Origin: Alkalibaculum sporogenes
GTDB lineage: Bacteria > Bacillota > Clostridia > Eubacteriales > Alkalibacteraceae
Direction: 5' to 3'
Assembly: GCF_009362815.1 (NCBI RefSeq)
Contig: NZ_WHNX01000008.1
Location: 1-64,000, forward strand
Length of the DNA: 64,000 nt
Each line of letters opens with the position of its first letter. Positions within the stretch are counted from its first letter, which is position 1. The position numbers and the translations under genes are program-made. Shown here piece after piece: positions 44,791 through 53,695 of this stretch. A model generated the notes under the pieces. That model worked only from the letters and a program-made list of their open reading frames with translations, ran no database searches and had not been told where the DNA came from.

Positions 44791-45010
44791 AAGCCATCAC
44801 CTCTATTGTTAAAATCATAACTTTAAAAAAGTATGATGTCAAGTAGATACAGATTATATGTCGTACTGAGTAACCAAAGAAACACAAATATTTTCTGTTT
44901 TTTGATATGATTCTATTTAACAAAAATTATGCTATACTGACTTCATTATAATTAATAAGCTCGCAATATCAATAACTAGGTATTTGAGCTTAAAATCAAG
45001 GAGGATCAGT

Positions 45011-45955
45011 ATGGGGAAAATTATTATAACTGGAGTAGACGGGAACTTTGGCAGACATTCAGCAAAAACAATTCTAACAAAAGTAGCAAAAGAATATTTG
45101 ATATTTACTGCACCTGTTGTGGAGAAACTTAAAGATTTTCAGGATATGGGTATTGAATGCAGACACGCAAATTTTAATGATCCTAAACAACTAAAAGAAG
45201 CTTTTAATGGAGGCGACACACTTCTGTTTATTTCCATGCCACAGGTTGGTGAAAAAAGACGCAGGATGCATGTCAATGCAATTATGGCTGCAAAAGAAGC
45301 TGGAGTCAAGAAAATAGTATACACATCAATTATGGGTGCCGGTGAAATTGAAAATGCAGGATATGAAATCGTTGACCATCGTTTCACAGAGTATTTGATC
45401 ATGGCACTAGATTTCAATTACGTATTCCTTCGTGACTCACAATATTGTGAAGCGATGATTGCTGCTTTTGAACAAGCCGCAGCTAGCGATGGTGTACTTT
45501 GCAACAATATGGGCGATGGAAGGGTAGCCCATGTTGCAAGAAATGATTGTGCTGAAGCTGCCGCATGTGTGGCAGCTGGTGCAGGGGAAGACAATAAAAT
45601 TTATTACATTACAGGTCCTGAGCTTCATAACATGGATGAGTTTACAGCTATAGGTTCAGAAGTAACAGGTAAAAAAGTAAAATATAAATACATAGATGAT
45701 GAACAGTCTTATAAAAATTTTGATGCATTGGGTGTTCCAAGGGAAACCGACGGAATTTGGGCAGAAGCAGCTAAAGCTTTTCCGTTTTGCAGCAAAGGGA
45801 TGGTCTCGTTTGGCACAGCGATTAGACTTGACCAAATGAGCTTTTGTACTGATGATTTTGAAAAGCTGACAGGGAAGAAACCTATTAGCACGAGAGAAAT
45901 GTTTAAAAATGCAGACATCAATATTATTGGAGAGAGAACAGCAACAGATAGCTAA
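45011..45955 (+). CDS. NmrA-like NAD(P)-binding oxidoreductase
   Basis: A 314-residue Rossmann protein of the NmrA/QOR2 type: IIITGVDGNFGRHSAKTILT is the GxxGxxG-like nucleotide loop, VKKIVYTSIMGAGEIENAG the central strand, and YYITGPELHNMDEFTAIGSE the usual C-terminal motif. The start at 45011 follows AAGGAGGATC; an in-frame TTG at 44984 is weaker. Known: family members reduce quinones or act as redox sensors. Divergent from the PucR gene. Confidence 0.85.
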   Translation: MGKIIITGVDGNFGRHSAKTILTKVAKEYLIFTAPVVEKLKDFQDMGIECRHANFNDPKQLKEAFNGGDTLLFISMPQVGEKRRRMHVNAIMAAKEAGVKKIVYTSIMGAGEIENAGYEIVDHRFTEYLIMALDFNYVFLRDSQYCEAMIAAFEQAAASDGVLCNNMGDGRVAHVARNDCAEAAACVAAGAGEDNKIYYITGPELHNMDEFTAIGSEVTGKKVKYKYIDDEQSYKNFDALGVPRETDGIWAEAAKAFPFCSKGMVSFGTAIRLDQMSFCTDDFEKLTGKKPISTREMFKNADINIIGERTATDS

Positions 45956-46073
45956 TTATTACGTTGATTTCTTATTATGATTAAAGTTACTTTATTGCTG
46001 TTTTTCTACAAGGTAACTTTACAAGACAAAATTATCAAGAAAACCATGTAATTATTAACTAGGAGGAATGACC

Positions 46074-46646
46074 ATGTCTAGAACGAAATATAAGCATTTA
46101 TTTCAACCAATTCAACTAGGTAAAACACTATTTAGAAACTACAATCCAGACATAGCAGGGAAAAATATTGTCATTATGGGTGGAGGTCTTGTTGGACTTG
46201 AACTTGGTATTTTCCTTGCAGAAAAAGAGTGTAACATTACCATTGTAGAAATGGCACCTGGAACTGTTGCAACTCCACCTCCAGTAGAAGGGACTTCTAA
46301 TCGTATGAGTGGTATTATGGATATACCTCTGGGCTTTCCTCTTGTTCATGGTGTAGCATTAAAAGAACAATTAAAAAGTTTGTCTAATATGAAGGTATGT
46401 GCATCGACTAAAGCAGTCGAAGTCATTGATGAAGGTTTAATAGTAGAAGATGTTAATGGTAAGAGAACCATCAAAGCAGATACTATAATTTATGCCATTG
46501 GACAGAAGCCTTTGCGTGAAGAAGCTCTTGCACTATCAGATTGTGCACCTGAGTTTTATCAAGTTGGCGACTGTGTAATACCTAAGGACATTTACGAAGC
46601 GACATCAACTGCATACCAAGCTGCAATTGACATCGGTAGATTTTAA
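46074..46646 (+). pseudogene. old-yellow-enzyme/FAD oxidoreductase with large internal deletion
   Basis: The 190-residue frame joins two distant parts of one enzyme. Residues 1-20 (SRTKYKHLFQPIQLGKTLFR) are the N-terminus of an FMN-barrel NADH:flavin oxidoreductase. From residue 25 on it is the NAD(P)-binding part of the C-terminal domain (IVIMGGGLVGLELGIFLAEK, later DTIIYAIGQKP and QVGDCVIPKD). The whole FMN barrel, iron-sulfur motif and first FAD part, some 400-450 residues, are missing, without a frameshift. ATG at 46074 has AGGAGG seven bases upstream. Either a dead remnant or a minimal NADH-binding protein. Confidence 0.78.
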
Positions 46647-46705
46647 TTTGAGTTTACAAAGATAACTGGTTTCTCATGGTATCTAACGAGCAATTAAAAT
46701 CAAAT

Positions 46706-46809
46706 TTTAAGGTAAGTATTCGGTTATTATCTCTGACTATAGTAAAATGCACCCTATAGAGTAGACAGTATTAAAAGTCCACCCTATAGGGATTTTTATT
46801 TGTTATAAT
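46706..46809. repeat. internally deleted IS-end relic, copy 2
   Basis: Close copy of 41798-41898: CACCCTATAGAGTAGACAGT followed by AAGTCCACCCTATAGGG and TTTGTTATAAT. It lies about 60 bases before the DUF3784 gene and may contribute its -10 box. Confidence 0.65.
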
Positions 46810-46867
46810 TAATATACAAAAATCCACTACCATAAGATTAACTGTATTAAAAGGAGGTAATAAATAC

Positions 46868-47182
46868 ATGTTATTTGCACTGATAGTAATGACAATTACG
46901 GGAATTATTGTTGTTTGGATGGGTATTTTGATTTGGAAAAAAGAAAAAATTTCTTTAATTCACTCCTATCACTATACGAGGGTAAAAGAGAATAATGTAA
47001 AAGCATATACAGAACAAATGGGAAAAGGTGTTACTATAATTGGTAGCGGTATGATTTTATCAGGTATTATAGACTATGCAACAAAAAATTCGTATGGTTG
47101 GATTGTCTTTGTAGTATGCTTTGTTTTAGGTTTTGTTCATATAATTAAAGCGCAAAAAAAATATAATGGTAGAATATTTTAG
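46868..47182 (+). CDS. DUF3784 family small membrane protein
   Basis: A 104-residue protein with three hydrophobic helices (residues 3-22, about 58-75 and 80-97) and the family motif SYHYTRVKENNVKAYTEQMG. AAAGGAGGT precedes the ATG. Function of the family is unknown. It is followed 30 bases later by the phzF-like gene, so the two may form an operon. Confidence 0.78.
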   Translation: MLFALIVMTITGIIVVWMGILIWKKEKISLIHSYHYTRVKENNVKAYTEQMGKGVTIIGSGMILSGIIDYATKNSYGWIVFVVCFVLGFVHIIKAQKKYNGRIF

Positions 47183-47211
47183 TTTTAAATTAATTAAGAG
47201 GTGATTAAAGG

Positions 47212-48093
47212 ATGAGAGAATATAATTATAAAAAGATTGATGCTTTTATTTCGGGAAAGTCATTAGGGAACCCAGCAGCTTGTATTTATTTGGAAAATAG
47301 CAAAACATTATCACATGACGAAATGTTGACTATAGCAAAACAACATAAAGGATTCGTTTCAGAAGTTGTTTATTGTAGTAATTCACAACAATCAGGATTA
47401 AACTTAATATACTATTCATCTGAGTGTGAAGTCGATTTTTGTGGACACGGAACAATTGCTTGTATGTATAGTCTCATTAAAAGCTCGTCAACCTTATTAG
47501 AGAAAAGTGAAATAATTATAAACACAAATAAAAAAGGCACATTAACAGTGTATAATAAAATTCCTGAACAGGATGCAGTGTTTATTACAGCGCCAGAGCC
47601 TACATTTTTTGAATTAAAAATAAGTATTGAAGAAATTGCCGATAGTTTAGAAGTGGATACGGATAAAATATTGAGTAGATACCCAATTGATTTGATTAAT
47701 GCAGGGTTAACAACATTGATAATACCTATTGTTGATCTTTCATGTTTAATTAATGTATTACCAAATGAGCAAAATCTGAAAAAATTTTGCTTTGATAATG
47801 AAATCGATATTATTTTAATCTTTTCTACAGAAGTAAATGACAATAAAAATATTGCGCACACGAGAGTTTTTGCGCCGAAATTTGGATACTTAGAAGACCC
47901 TGCTACTGGTTCGGGAAACAGCGCATTCGGTTACTATATGTTGAAAAACAGTATATGGAAAGGTGAAGATGTCTCTATTGAACAAGGTGGGTCAGATATA
48001 GAATACAATATTGTAAAACTTGCAATTCAAAATCATAAAATTATTTTTGGTGGAGCTGGGACTGATCGAATTATAGGTAAATATTATTTATAG
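47212..48093 (+). CDS. PhzF-family isomerase/epimerase
   Basis: A 293-residue PhzF-fold protein. The conserved motifs are in order: SLGNPAACIYL, GFVSEVVYC (with the likely catalytic Glu), EVDFCGHGTIACMY, and LEDPATGSGNSAFGYYML in the second half of the duplicated fold. Known: relatives catalyse isomerisation in phenazine biosynthesis and other unassigned epimerisations. No phenazine genes are near, so the substrate is unknown. Confidence 0.88.
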   Translation: MREYNYKKIDAFISGKSLGNPAACIYLENSKTLSHDEMLTIAKQHKGFVSEVVYCSNSQQSGLNLIYYSSECEVDFCGHGTIACMYSLIKSSSTLLEKSEIIINTNKKGTLTVYNKIPEQDAVFITAPEPTFFELKISIEEIADSLEVDTDKILSRYPIDLINAGLTTLIIPIVDLSCLINVLPNEQNLKKFCFDNEIDIILIFSTEVNDNKNIAHTRVFAPKFGYLEDPATGSGNSAFGYYMLKNSIWKGEDVSIEQGGSDIEYNIVKLAIQNHKIIFGGAGTDRIIGKYYL

Positions 48094-48133
48094 AACGAGA
48101 TATATTAATAGATCATAAAGTATTGAAACTAGA

Positions 48134-48173
48134 AAAAGAGCAATACACAGATAATAAATGTGATTGCCCTTTT
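48134..48173. terminator. bidirectional terminator
   Basis: AAAAGAGCAATACACA (48134-48149) pairs with TGTGATTGCCCTTTT (48159-48173), two mismatches. It separates the rightward phzF-like gene from the leftward siderophore operon. Confidence 0.75.
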
Positions 48174-48192
48174 AGTAACTCTACAAAATCTG

Positions 48193-49011
48193 TTAACATG
48201 AAATATTTAGCATATTAACATGATGTCTTCCCTTTGGCACAATAAAAGGTGAATCAGAAACCGGATCTTTTATAACTGTGCAATTGAGTCCAAAAACTTG
48301 CTCAATTAATTCCTCTTTTATAACCTCTGATGGAGTACCTTCAGAAATAAGATTTCCGTTATGAAGTGCGAATATATAATCTGCATAACGGGCGGATAAG
48401 TTTATATCATGAAGTACCATCACTATAGTAGTACCTCGTTTTTGATTCAAGTCCGTCAATAAATCAAGAATTTCAACCTGATACGAAATATCAAGAAAAG
48501 TTGTAGGTTCATCGAGGAGAAGGATATCTGTTTGTTGAGCAAGAGCCATAGCAATCCACACCCGCTGTCGTTGTCCACCAGAAAGCTCGTCGACACTTCG
48601 GTTTGCAAGATCTGTAATGCCCATTATTTCCAATGCCTCTCCTATAGCCTCGTAATCCTTTTTTCTCCAACCCTTGAAAAACGTTTGATAAGGAAATCTT
48701 CCCCTTCCAACTAAGTCGGCAACAGCAATTCCTTCTGGGACTACAGGAGATTGTGGGAGAAGTCCCAAGGTACGCGCTAACTGTTTGGAAGGGATTGTGC
48801 TGATTTTTTTTCCATCAAGCACAATCTCTCCTGAAACAGGTTTAATCAACCTGGCAAGTGCTTTAAGTAGAGTCGACTTTCCACAAGCATTTGCACCTAT
48901 GATAACACTAATTTTATTGCTTGGAATTTCTAAATCAATTCCATTAATGACGATTTTATTATCATACCCTGCGACTATATTGTTTGCTTTAAATAATTGT
49001 GTTTTTTTCAT
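48193..49011 (-). CDS. iron-siderophore ABC transporter ATPase (FecE/FhuC type)
   Basis: A 272-residue ATPase: Walker A GANACGKS (39-46; a cysteine replaces the usual glycine), signature LSGGQRQRVWIAMAL, Walker B ILLLDEPTTFLD, switch LHDIN. Powers import of ferric siderophores. Its start overlaps the preceding permease stop by four bases; last gene of the four-gene leftward operon. Confidence 0.94.
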   Translation of the reverse strand: MKKTQLFKANNIVAGYDNKIVINGIDLEIPSNKISVIIGANACGKSTLLKALARLIKPVSGEIVLDGKKISTIPSKQLARTLGLLPQSPVVPEGIAVADLVGRGRFPYQTFFKGWRKKDYEAIGEALEIMGITDLANRSVDELSGGQRQRVWIAMALAQQTDILLLDEPTTFLDISYQVEILDLLTDLNQKRGTTIVMVLHDINLSARYADYIFALHNGNLISEGTPSEVIKEELIEQVFGLNCTVIKDPVSDSPFIVPKGRHHVNMLNISC

Positions 49012-50042
49012 GATGATCCTCCCATTCGATTCATACGAATAAGTAAAAAGATAAGGTATGGCGCACCTAAAATTCCTGTGACAACGCCTACCGGAAACCT
49101 TATATCAAAGGCAAACTGACCGATGATATCTGCGCCAAGTACCAAGGATGCTCCTACAAGGCCTGACGATAATTCGTTTGGTGCTCCAGTACCTACAAGT
49201 TTTGCACCTATAGGCCCAGCCAGAAAAGATACAAATGCAATAGGACCTGTGACTGCAGTAGCAAAGGCAATTAAAAAGACAGAACTTATAACTAATAAAA
49301 GTCGTGCTTGATCAGTTTTTACGCCAAGTGTAACGGCTGATTGCTCACCTAATTCTAAGATTTTTAGATGTTTCCCTAGCAAAATTATAACAAGTCCAAA
49401 AACTAATACAACTATGAAAAGCCCAGGAATGTTTTTCATTTGCATTCCATTTAGACTGCCACTTAGCCATCTGAGTGCACCGGGAACATCATGTTGTGAT
49501 GCCTTGAGTAAGAGGAAAGATATGAAAGCATTGATCATTGCTTGTATACCTATTCCAATAAGTATTAACCGTCCTCCAGAGAAACTTCCACCTTTTGAGA
49601 GAAAGTAAATCAATGCTGCTACTACTAGTCCTGAAATTACTGCAGCTGCTGAAACGATAGTTCCGCTTGCATTTAGTACTAGTATACAAAAAACTGCAGC
49701 AGCACTGGAACCGGAAGTGACACCTATGATATCCGGACTAGCTAAAGGGTTTCTAAGCATTGTTTGAAAGGTGTTTCCAGACATTCCAAATGCCATTCCA
49801 ACAAGAAGTCCAGATAACATTCTCGGTAATCGTATAGTTCCAATTGCAAAAGTAGCTCCCTGAATCTGTTCGCCAAAAAGAACTCTAATAATGACTTCGA
49901 AGGAATATTTAGTGTTTCCAAGTAAAAGCAGGGTTATACAAAGTGTACAAGTAAGGATAACCAGAAAACTGGTTACAATAATCCACCTTAGCCGCCTATG
50001 TCGATAACCTATTTTGATGGTATTAAGATTATTTATAGTCAT
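49008..50042 (-). CDS. iron-siderophore ABC permease (FecCD family)
   Basis: A 344-residue permease with about ten hydrophobic helices and the family motifs RLPRMLSGLLVGMAFGMSGN, LASPDIIGVTSGSS, and GPIAFVSFLAGPIGAKLVG. Heterodimer partner of the next upstream gene; both ends overlap their neighbours by four bases. Confidence 0.94.
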   Translation of the reverse strand: MTINNLNTIKIGYRHRRLRWIIVTSFLVILTCTLCITLLLLGNTKYSFEVIIRVLFGEQIQGATFAIGTIRLPRMLSGLLVGMAFGMSGNTFQTMLRNPLASPDIIGVTSGSSAAAVFCILVLNASGTIVSAAAVISGLVVAALIYFLSKGGSFSGGRLILIGIGIQAMINAFISFLLLKASQHDVPGALRWLSGSLNGMQMKNIPGLFIVVLVFGLVIILLGKHLKILELGEQSAVTLGVKTDQARLLLVISSVFLIAFATAVTGPIAFVSFLAGPIGAKLVGTGAPNELSSGLVGASLVLGADIIGQFAFDIRFPVGVVTGILGAPYLIFLLIRMNRMGGSS

Positions 50043-51037
50043 AATGATCGTACCTTTGCTCTCATTGCAATGATAATAAGAATTGGAGCCCCTAGAAAAG
50101 CTGTGACAATTCCCGCCTCAAGTTCACTTGGGCTACCAATTAGTCTTCCTATTACATCTGATATCGTTAATATAATTGCACCGCTAATTGCTGACATGGG
50201 GATTATAAATTTTAGATTAGGGCCACAAATAAGACGCATGGTATGTGGAACCATAAGGCCTACAAAACCGATTGGTCCTGCTATTGCTGTAGTTGCACCA
50301 CATAATATTACACCTGCAAAAGCACCTACGATCCTTATAATCCCCGTATGTACTCCAAGGCCTGTTGCAATATCGTCTCCTAAGGCAAGGGCATTTAATG
50401 CCGGTGCTGAAAGAATCCCTATAATTAGTCCAACTACAAGAAAGGGGAGCACAGAATATATTCCTTCCCATGTGGCTCCGCTTATGCTGCCTACTCGCCA
50501 GAACCGAAAAACGTGCATAACCTCTGTTCGTGGCAATATAATCGCACTAACTAAAGAGGATAGAGCAGCGCTAGTAGCTGCTCCAGCTAGAGCAAGCTTG
50601 ATTGGTGTTGCACCACCATATCCCATGGAACCAATGCCATATACAAATAAGAATGTCACCGTAGCACCGGCCAAAGCAAACCATATATATTGACTGGGTG
50701 AGTTTATATTTAAAAATGCAATTCCACTCACTACGAATAATGAGGCTCCAGTGTTTATACCTAAAATACTTGGATCTGCTATTGGGTTTCTGGTGATTGC
50801 CTGCATAAGAACACCAGACACCCCAAGAGAAGCTCCAGCGATTATGCTAAAAACAGTTCGGGGGATACGTTCACGAACTACTATTTCACTTAAAGTTGTC
50901 GTTTCAGTATGTATCAAAGCATTAATTACTTCATGAAAGCCTACATAACGTGCGCCAAATGCTAAGGATGCTAAAATACATAATACAAGACTAATTAAAC
51001 TACCAATTAGTATTGTAATTATTTTACTATATTTCAT
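50039..51037 (-). CDS. iron-siderophore ABC permease (FecCD family)
   Basis: A 332-residue FecCD permease with about ten helices (RIPRTVFSIIAGASLGVSGV, NPIADPSILGINTGAS, GPIGFVGLMVPHTMRLICGP). The first membrane subunit of the siderophore importer, translationally coupled on both sides. Confidence 0.94.
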   Translation of the reverse strand: MKYSKIITILIGSLISLVLCILASLAFGARYVGFHEVINALIHTETTTLSEIVVRERIPRTVFSIIAGASLGVSGVLMQAITRNPIADPSILGINTGASLFVVSGIAFLNINSPSQYIWFALAGATVTFLFVYGIGSMGYGGATPIKLALAGAATSAALSSLVSAIILPRTEVMHVFRFWRVGSISGATWEGIYSVLPFLVVGLIIGILSAPALNALALGDDIATGLGVHTGIIRIVGAFAGVILCGATTAIAGPIGFVGLMVPHTMRLICGPNLKFIIPMSAISGAIILTISDVIGRLIGSPSELEAGIVTAFLGAPILIIIAMRAKVRSL

Positions 51038-52074
51038 TCTACTTTATCAGCTGCCTCTTTAATCATACCTAAATATTCATCGATAGTCGCAGGGATGGAA
51101 AGAGCGCTAGGTGTAGCAGATGCTGACAGTGGGGAGCCATCTTCAATAAGTACAACCGAGCCTCTTGCAACTGCTGGAATTGTTCCTATTAGAGGGTCTG
51201 ACTGTAAAGCTTCCAATAAACTATCATCGCCATATGCAATTATAATGTCTATATCAAGCAAAAGATCAACATTTTCTGCACTTATTTCTATTGCGAAGCT
51301 TTCAGCTCCTTCAGCAAGTTTTGTTACGCTCTGCGGAACTTCCATTCCTAAATCTGAAAGATATGCTGCACGGGGGTCAGTAGGAAGATAAACGTAAAAC
51401 TTACCTAAGTCAGTTGGAACAAAGTAGCAAAAGGCTGCGGTTTTTCCTTGGATTTGTGGGAGTTCACTGGTTTTTTCTGATATCAACTTCTCTAATTCAC
51501 TAACCAGCTGTTCACCTTCGACTTTCATGCCCATCCCAGTGGCATCTAGAAGGATCTGATCCCGCCATAAAGTCTGCCATGGAGCTGTAGCATATGATAC
51601 AACAGGTGCAATTTCACTTAATAGATCGTATTCTTCCTGGGTTAGACCAGAATAAGCGGCAAGAATTACATCTGGTTGGGCATCACTGATTGCTTCATAA
51701 TCGAGACCATCTGTGTCGTCAAAAACTACTGGGTTTTCAACACCTAATTCTTTAAATTTTTCTGCAGTCCAGGGTAAAAGACTACTGCCATCTGTTACAC
51801 CGTAGTTTGCTTTTGAAACACCTGCAGGAACGATTCCAAGTGATAAGGGTACATCTTGGTTGCCCCATGAAATGGCGACAATACTCTCTGGTTTACTTTC
51901 TATAACAGTTTCTCCCAATGCATGTTGTATTGAAATAGGATACTCAGTAGGAGCATTTCCTTCAGTACCAGAAGTTTCTGTTGTTTCGGAAGATCCAGTC
52001 GCTGAGTTTGAGCAACCTGTAAATAATAAGATTAATCCAATAGCTAAAATGAAGCTAATTTTTCTAAATTTCAT
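51034..52074 (-). CDS. iron-siderophore substrate-binding lipoprotein
   Basis: A 346-residue lipoprotein (LLFTGC lipobox, then a Ser/Thr-rich linker) of the periplasmic-binding type II, FecB/FhuD-like fold: YPISIQHALGETVIESKPES, VVFDDTDGLDYEAISDAQPD and the long central helix TELEKLISEK-type. It captures ferric siderophore and delivers it to the FecCD permeases. First gene of the operon, behind a Fur-type promoter. Ligand class (hydroxamate or catecholate) not predictable here. Confidence 0.93.
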   Translation of the reverse strand: MKFRKISFILAIGLILLFTGCSNSATGSSETTETSGTEGNAPTEYPISIQHALGETVIESKPESIVAISWGNQDVPLSLGIVPAGVSKANYGVTDGSSLLPWTAEKFKELGVENPVVFDDTDGLDYEAISDAQPDVILAAYSGLTQEEYDLLSEIAPVVSYATAPWQTLWRDQILLDATGMGMKVEGEQLVSELEKLISEKTSELPQIQGKTAAFCYFVPTDLGKFYVYLPTDPRAAYLSDLGMEVPQSVTKLAEGAESFAIEISAENVDLLLDIDIIIAYGDDSLLEALQSDPLIGTIPAVARGSVVLIEDGSPLSASATPSALSIPATIDEYLGMIKEAADKVE

Positions 52075-52116
52075 AATGTTTCCTCTCTCTCTTTTATAAT
52101 AATTACAAATGATTTA

Positions 52117-52154
52117 ACTCAATTAGTTAGTTAGATGAAACTAACTAATTGAGT
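52117..52154. promoter_or_regulatory. 16-bp inverted repeat over the siderophore operon start site
   Basis: ACTCAATTAGTTAGTT (52117-52132) is the exact reverse complement of 52139-52154, with a six-base loop. Its right arm touches the -10 box, so it covers the transcription start of the leftward operon. Either an operator for a second regulator or a 5' RNA hairpin. Confidence 0.75.
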
Positions 52155-52156
52155 AT

Positions 52157-52185
52157 ATTCTATCTGTATTCTTTTTTATTGTCAA
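52157..52185 (-). promoter_or_regulatory. siderophore operon promoter
   Basis: Leftward TTGACA (52180-52185), 17-base spacer, TAGAAT (52157-52162). Confidence 0.8.
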
Positions 52186-52193
52186 GTTGTAAA

Positions 52194-52208
52194 TGATAAT
52201 AATTATCT
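52194..52208. promoter_or_regulatory. Fur-box-like site
   Basis: TGATAATAATTATCT fits the 7-1-7 Fur consensus TGATAATnATTATCA at all but the last base. It ends nine bases upstream of the -35 box of the siderophore operon. Iron repression by Fur is therefore likely, though a binder upstream of -35 would be less usual than one over the promoter. Confidence 0.75.
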
Positions 52209-52462
52209 GTTAAACTCACAAATATGTTTTTGATACTCAATAAGAAATGAAGAGTTATGACTAAAAAAGAAGTGAAAAACTAAATATTGATAATGTTTGG
52301 GTGATAAATTGCTGTTCTCACAAATATATGTAAATATATATAATGAAGTTAAATTACCTTAATTTTGTATAAATTTTTTTCAAATAAACCCGATATATAT
52401 TTAAGAAGATAATTTAGATAAATAAAGTTTTAAATTTACAAGCTACATTAAGGAGGAATTAT

Positions 52463-53362
52463 ATGAGCACCATTACTTTTTATAATAGTACATCTAAATA
52501 TCCAATATCTAATCTTACTTATAATGAAATCAACACAGTCAAAGTTAGCAGTACAAAAAAAGTTGATAACGATGAAGTCTTCATAAGTGATGAGTCAAGA
52601 AAAATGTTTCTAGCTCTCCAGGAGCATGATTTCAGTAGTCCCCTAAAATTTGATAAACAGTTTTTAGACAAGGACTATTTTGAACAAAGTAAATTAGACT
52701 TTGCTAAAAGCATCTCAGAAAGACAAGATCTTAATCCTTTGGAAAATGAATTTCAAATTCTCGGTGTAAAATATATATTTCAAGAAGGAACTCTTGAACA
52801 GTTTCTTACTGAAAAACTTGAAGGCAAAACAAAAAATGCTTCATTACTTGCAAGTGAAATATCTAAGAACATCAGAGGAACTGTATACAATCCAAATGCA
52901 ACTATTGAAGAGCGTGCTATTAATAGGAAAACTGTTTTAAAACTTTGTGAGTATATTGCACAAAATTATTTTTATAACGAAGATGAATTTAATGAATTCT
53001 TGGCTGAAATTAATAAATATGTTGAAAACGACGTAATGCGTGAAAAGGGATATGTGGTTTTTGATAACTCAGATATAGAACCTTTTAAGAATTATACATT
53101 CCCAAATGCTACTAATGATTATATTAATGCAAGTTCATATGCTAAGAAATATGGATATACAAATTTCGAAGAAATACTCAATGACCATGAAAAATTAGAA
53201 GATTTTCTCAAAGTATTGAATAAAAATGGTGAGACTTGGACAAAACAAATTGTTAAAGAATTTAAAAAAAACGAACAACTAGTGCAAAGTATTATAGATA
53301 AAGCTGTCCCTTTGCAGACGAATGAGCAGTACGTGGAAAACATTATAAAAGTTTTTTTGTGA
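52463..53362 (+). CDS. uncharacterised 299-residue protein
   Basis: A soluble, mostly helical, Asn/Lys/Glu-rich protein with no signal peptide, no membrane helix and no recognised domain (start STITFYNSTSKYPISNLTYN; middle NPNATIEERAINRKTVLKLC; end EQYVENIIKVFL). Strong AAGGAGG before the ATG. It is divergent from the iron-siderophore operon and is followed by a strong terminator, so it is a single-gene unit. The short polar N-terminus resembles the heads of some flagellar or toxin-like small exported proteins, but no function is claimed. Confidence 0.75.
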   Translation: MSTITFYNSTSKYPISNLTYNEINTVKVSSTKKVDNDEVFISDESRKMFLALQEHDFSSPLKFDKQFLDKDYFEQSKLDFAKSISERQDLNPLENEFQILGVKYIFQEGTLEQFLTEKLEGKTKNASLLASEISKNIRGTVYNPNATIEERAINRKTVLKLCEYIAQNYFYNEDEFNEFLAEINKYVENDVMREKGYVVFDNSDIEPFKNYTFPNATNDYINASSYAKKYGYTNFEEILNDHEKLEDFLKVLNKNGETWTKQIVKEFKKNEQLVQSIIDKAVPLQTNEQYVENIIKVFL

Positions 53363-53487
53363 TAAGAATTTTTCTTCTTTGTACATATCATCATTGCTGA
53401 AGTGTCGAAAAATAGGTTCCATACACCAAAAATACAGTACAAACCGAATCTAACAGTATATGAGGCTATAGATTAGAATGATAATGA

Positions 53488-53531
53488 TTATATATAAAAA
53501 CCGACTTGAAAAAGGTCGGTTTTTATATATA
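53488..53531 (+). terminator. terminator after the orphan protein
   Basis: TTATATATAAAAACCGAC (53488-53505) pairs perfectly with GTCGGTTTTTATATATAA (53514-53531). The remaining bases of 53363-53695 hold a weak Fur-box-like stretch at 53479 and nothing else. Confidence 0.85.
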
Positions 53532-53695
53532 ATAGTAGAGAACTAAATCTCATTAATGATAAAATACGAGTAATAGAGCTTCTAACACAGAATAAACATC
53601 CATATTATTAAATGAAAAGCAGTCTGCCAATGCTGTAATAGACCGCAATTATGATGAATATAACCAATTTATTTGATTAAAAGGAGATAGGAACC

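Noticed and set aside
45983-46020. AAAGTTAC / GTAACTTT hairpin as a terminator or riboswitch before the oxidoreductase remnant
   Set aside because: The stem is only eight bases with a long loop, there is no T-run and no riboswitch motif was recognised.
53479-53493. Second Fur-box-like stretch TGATAATGATTATAT
   Set aside because: It misses the last two consensus bases, lies in very AT-rich DNA, and is followed by a terminator and no promoter that it could control.
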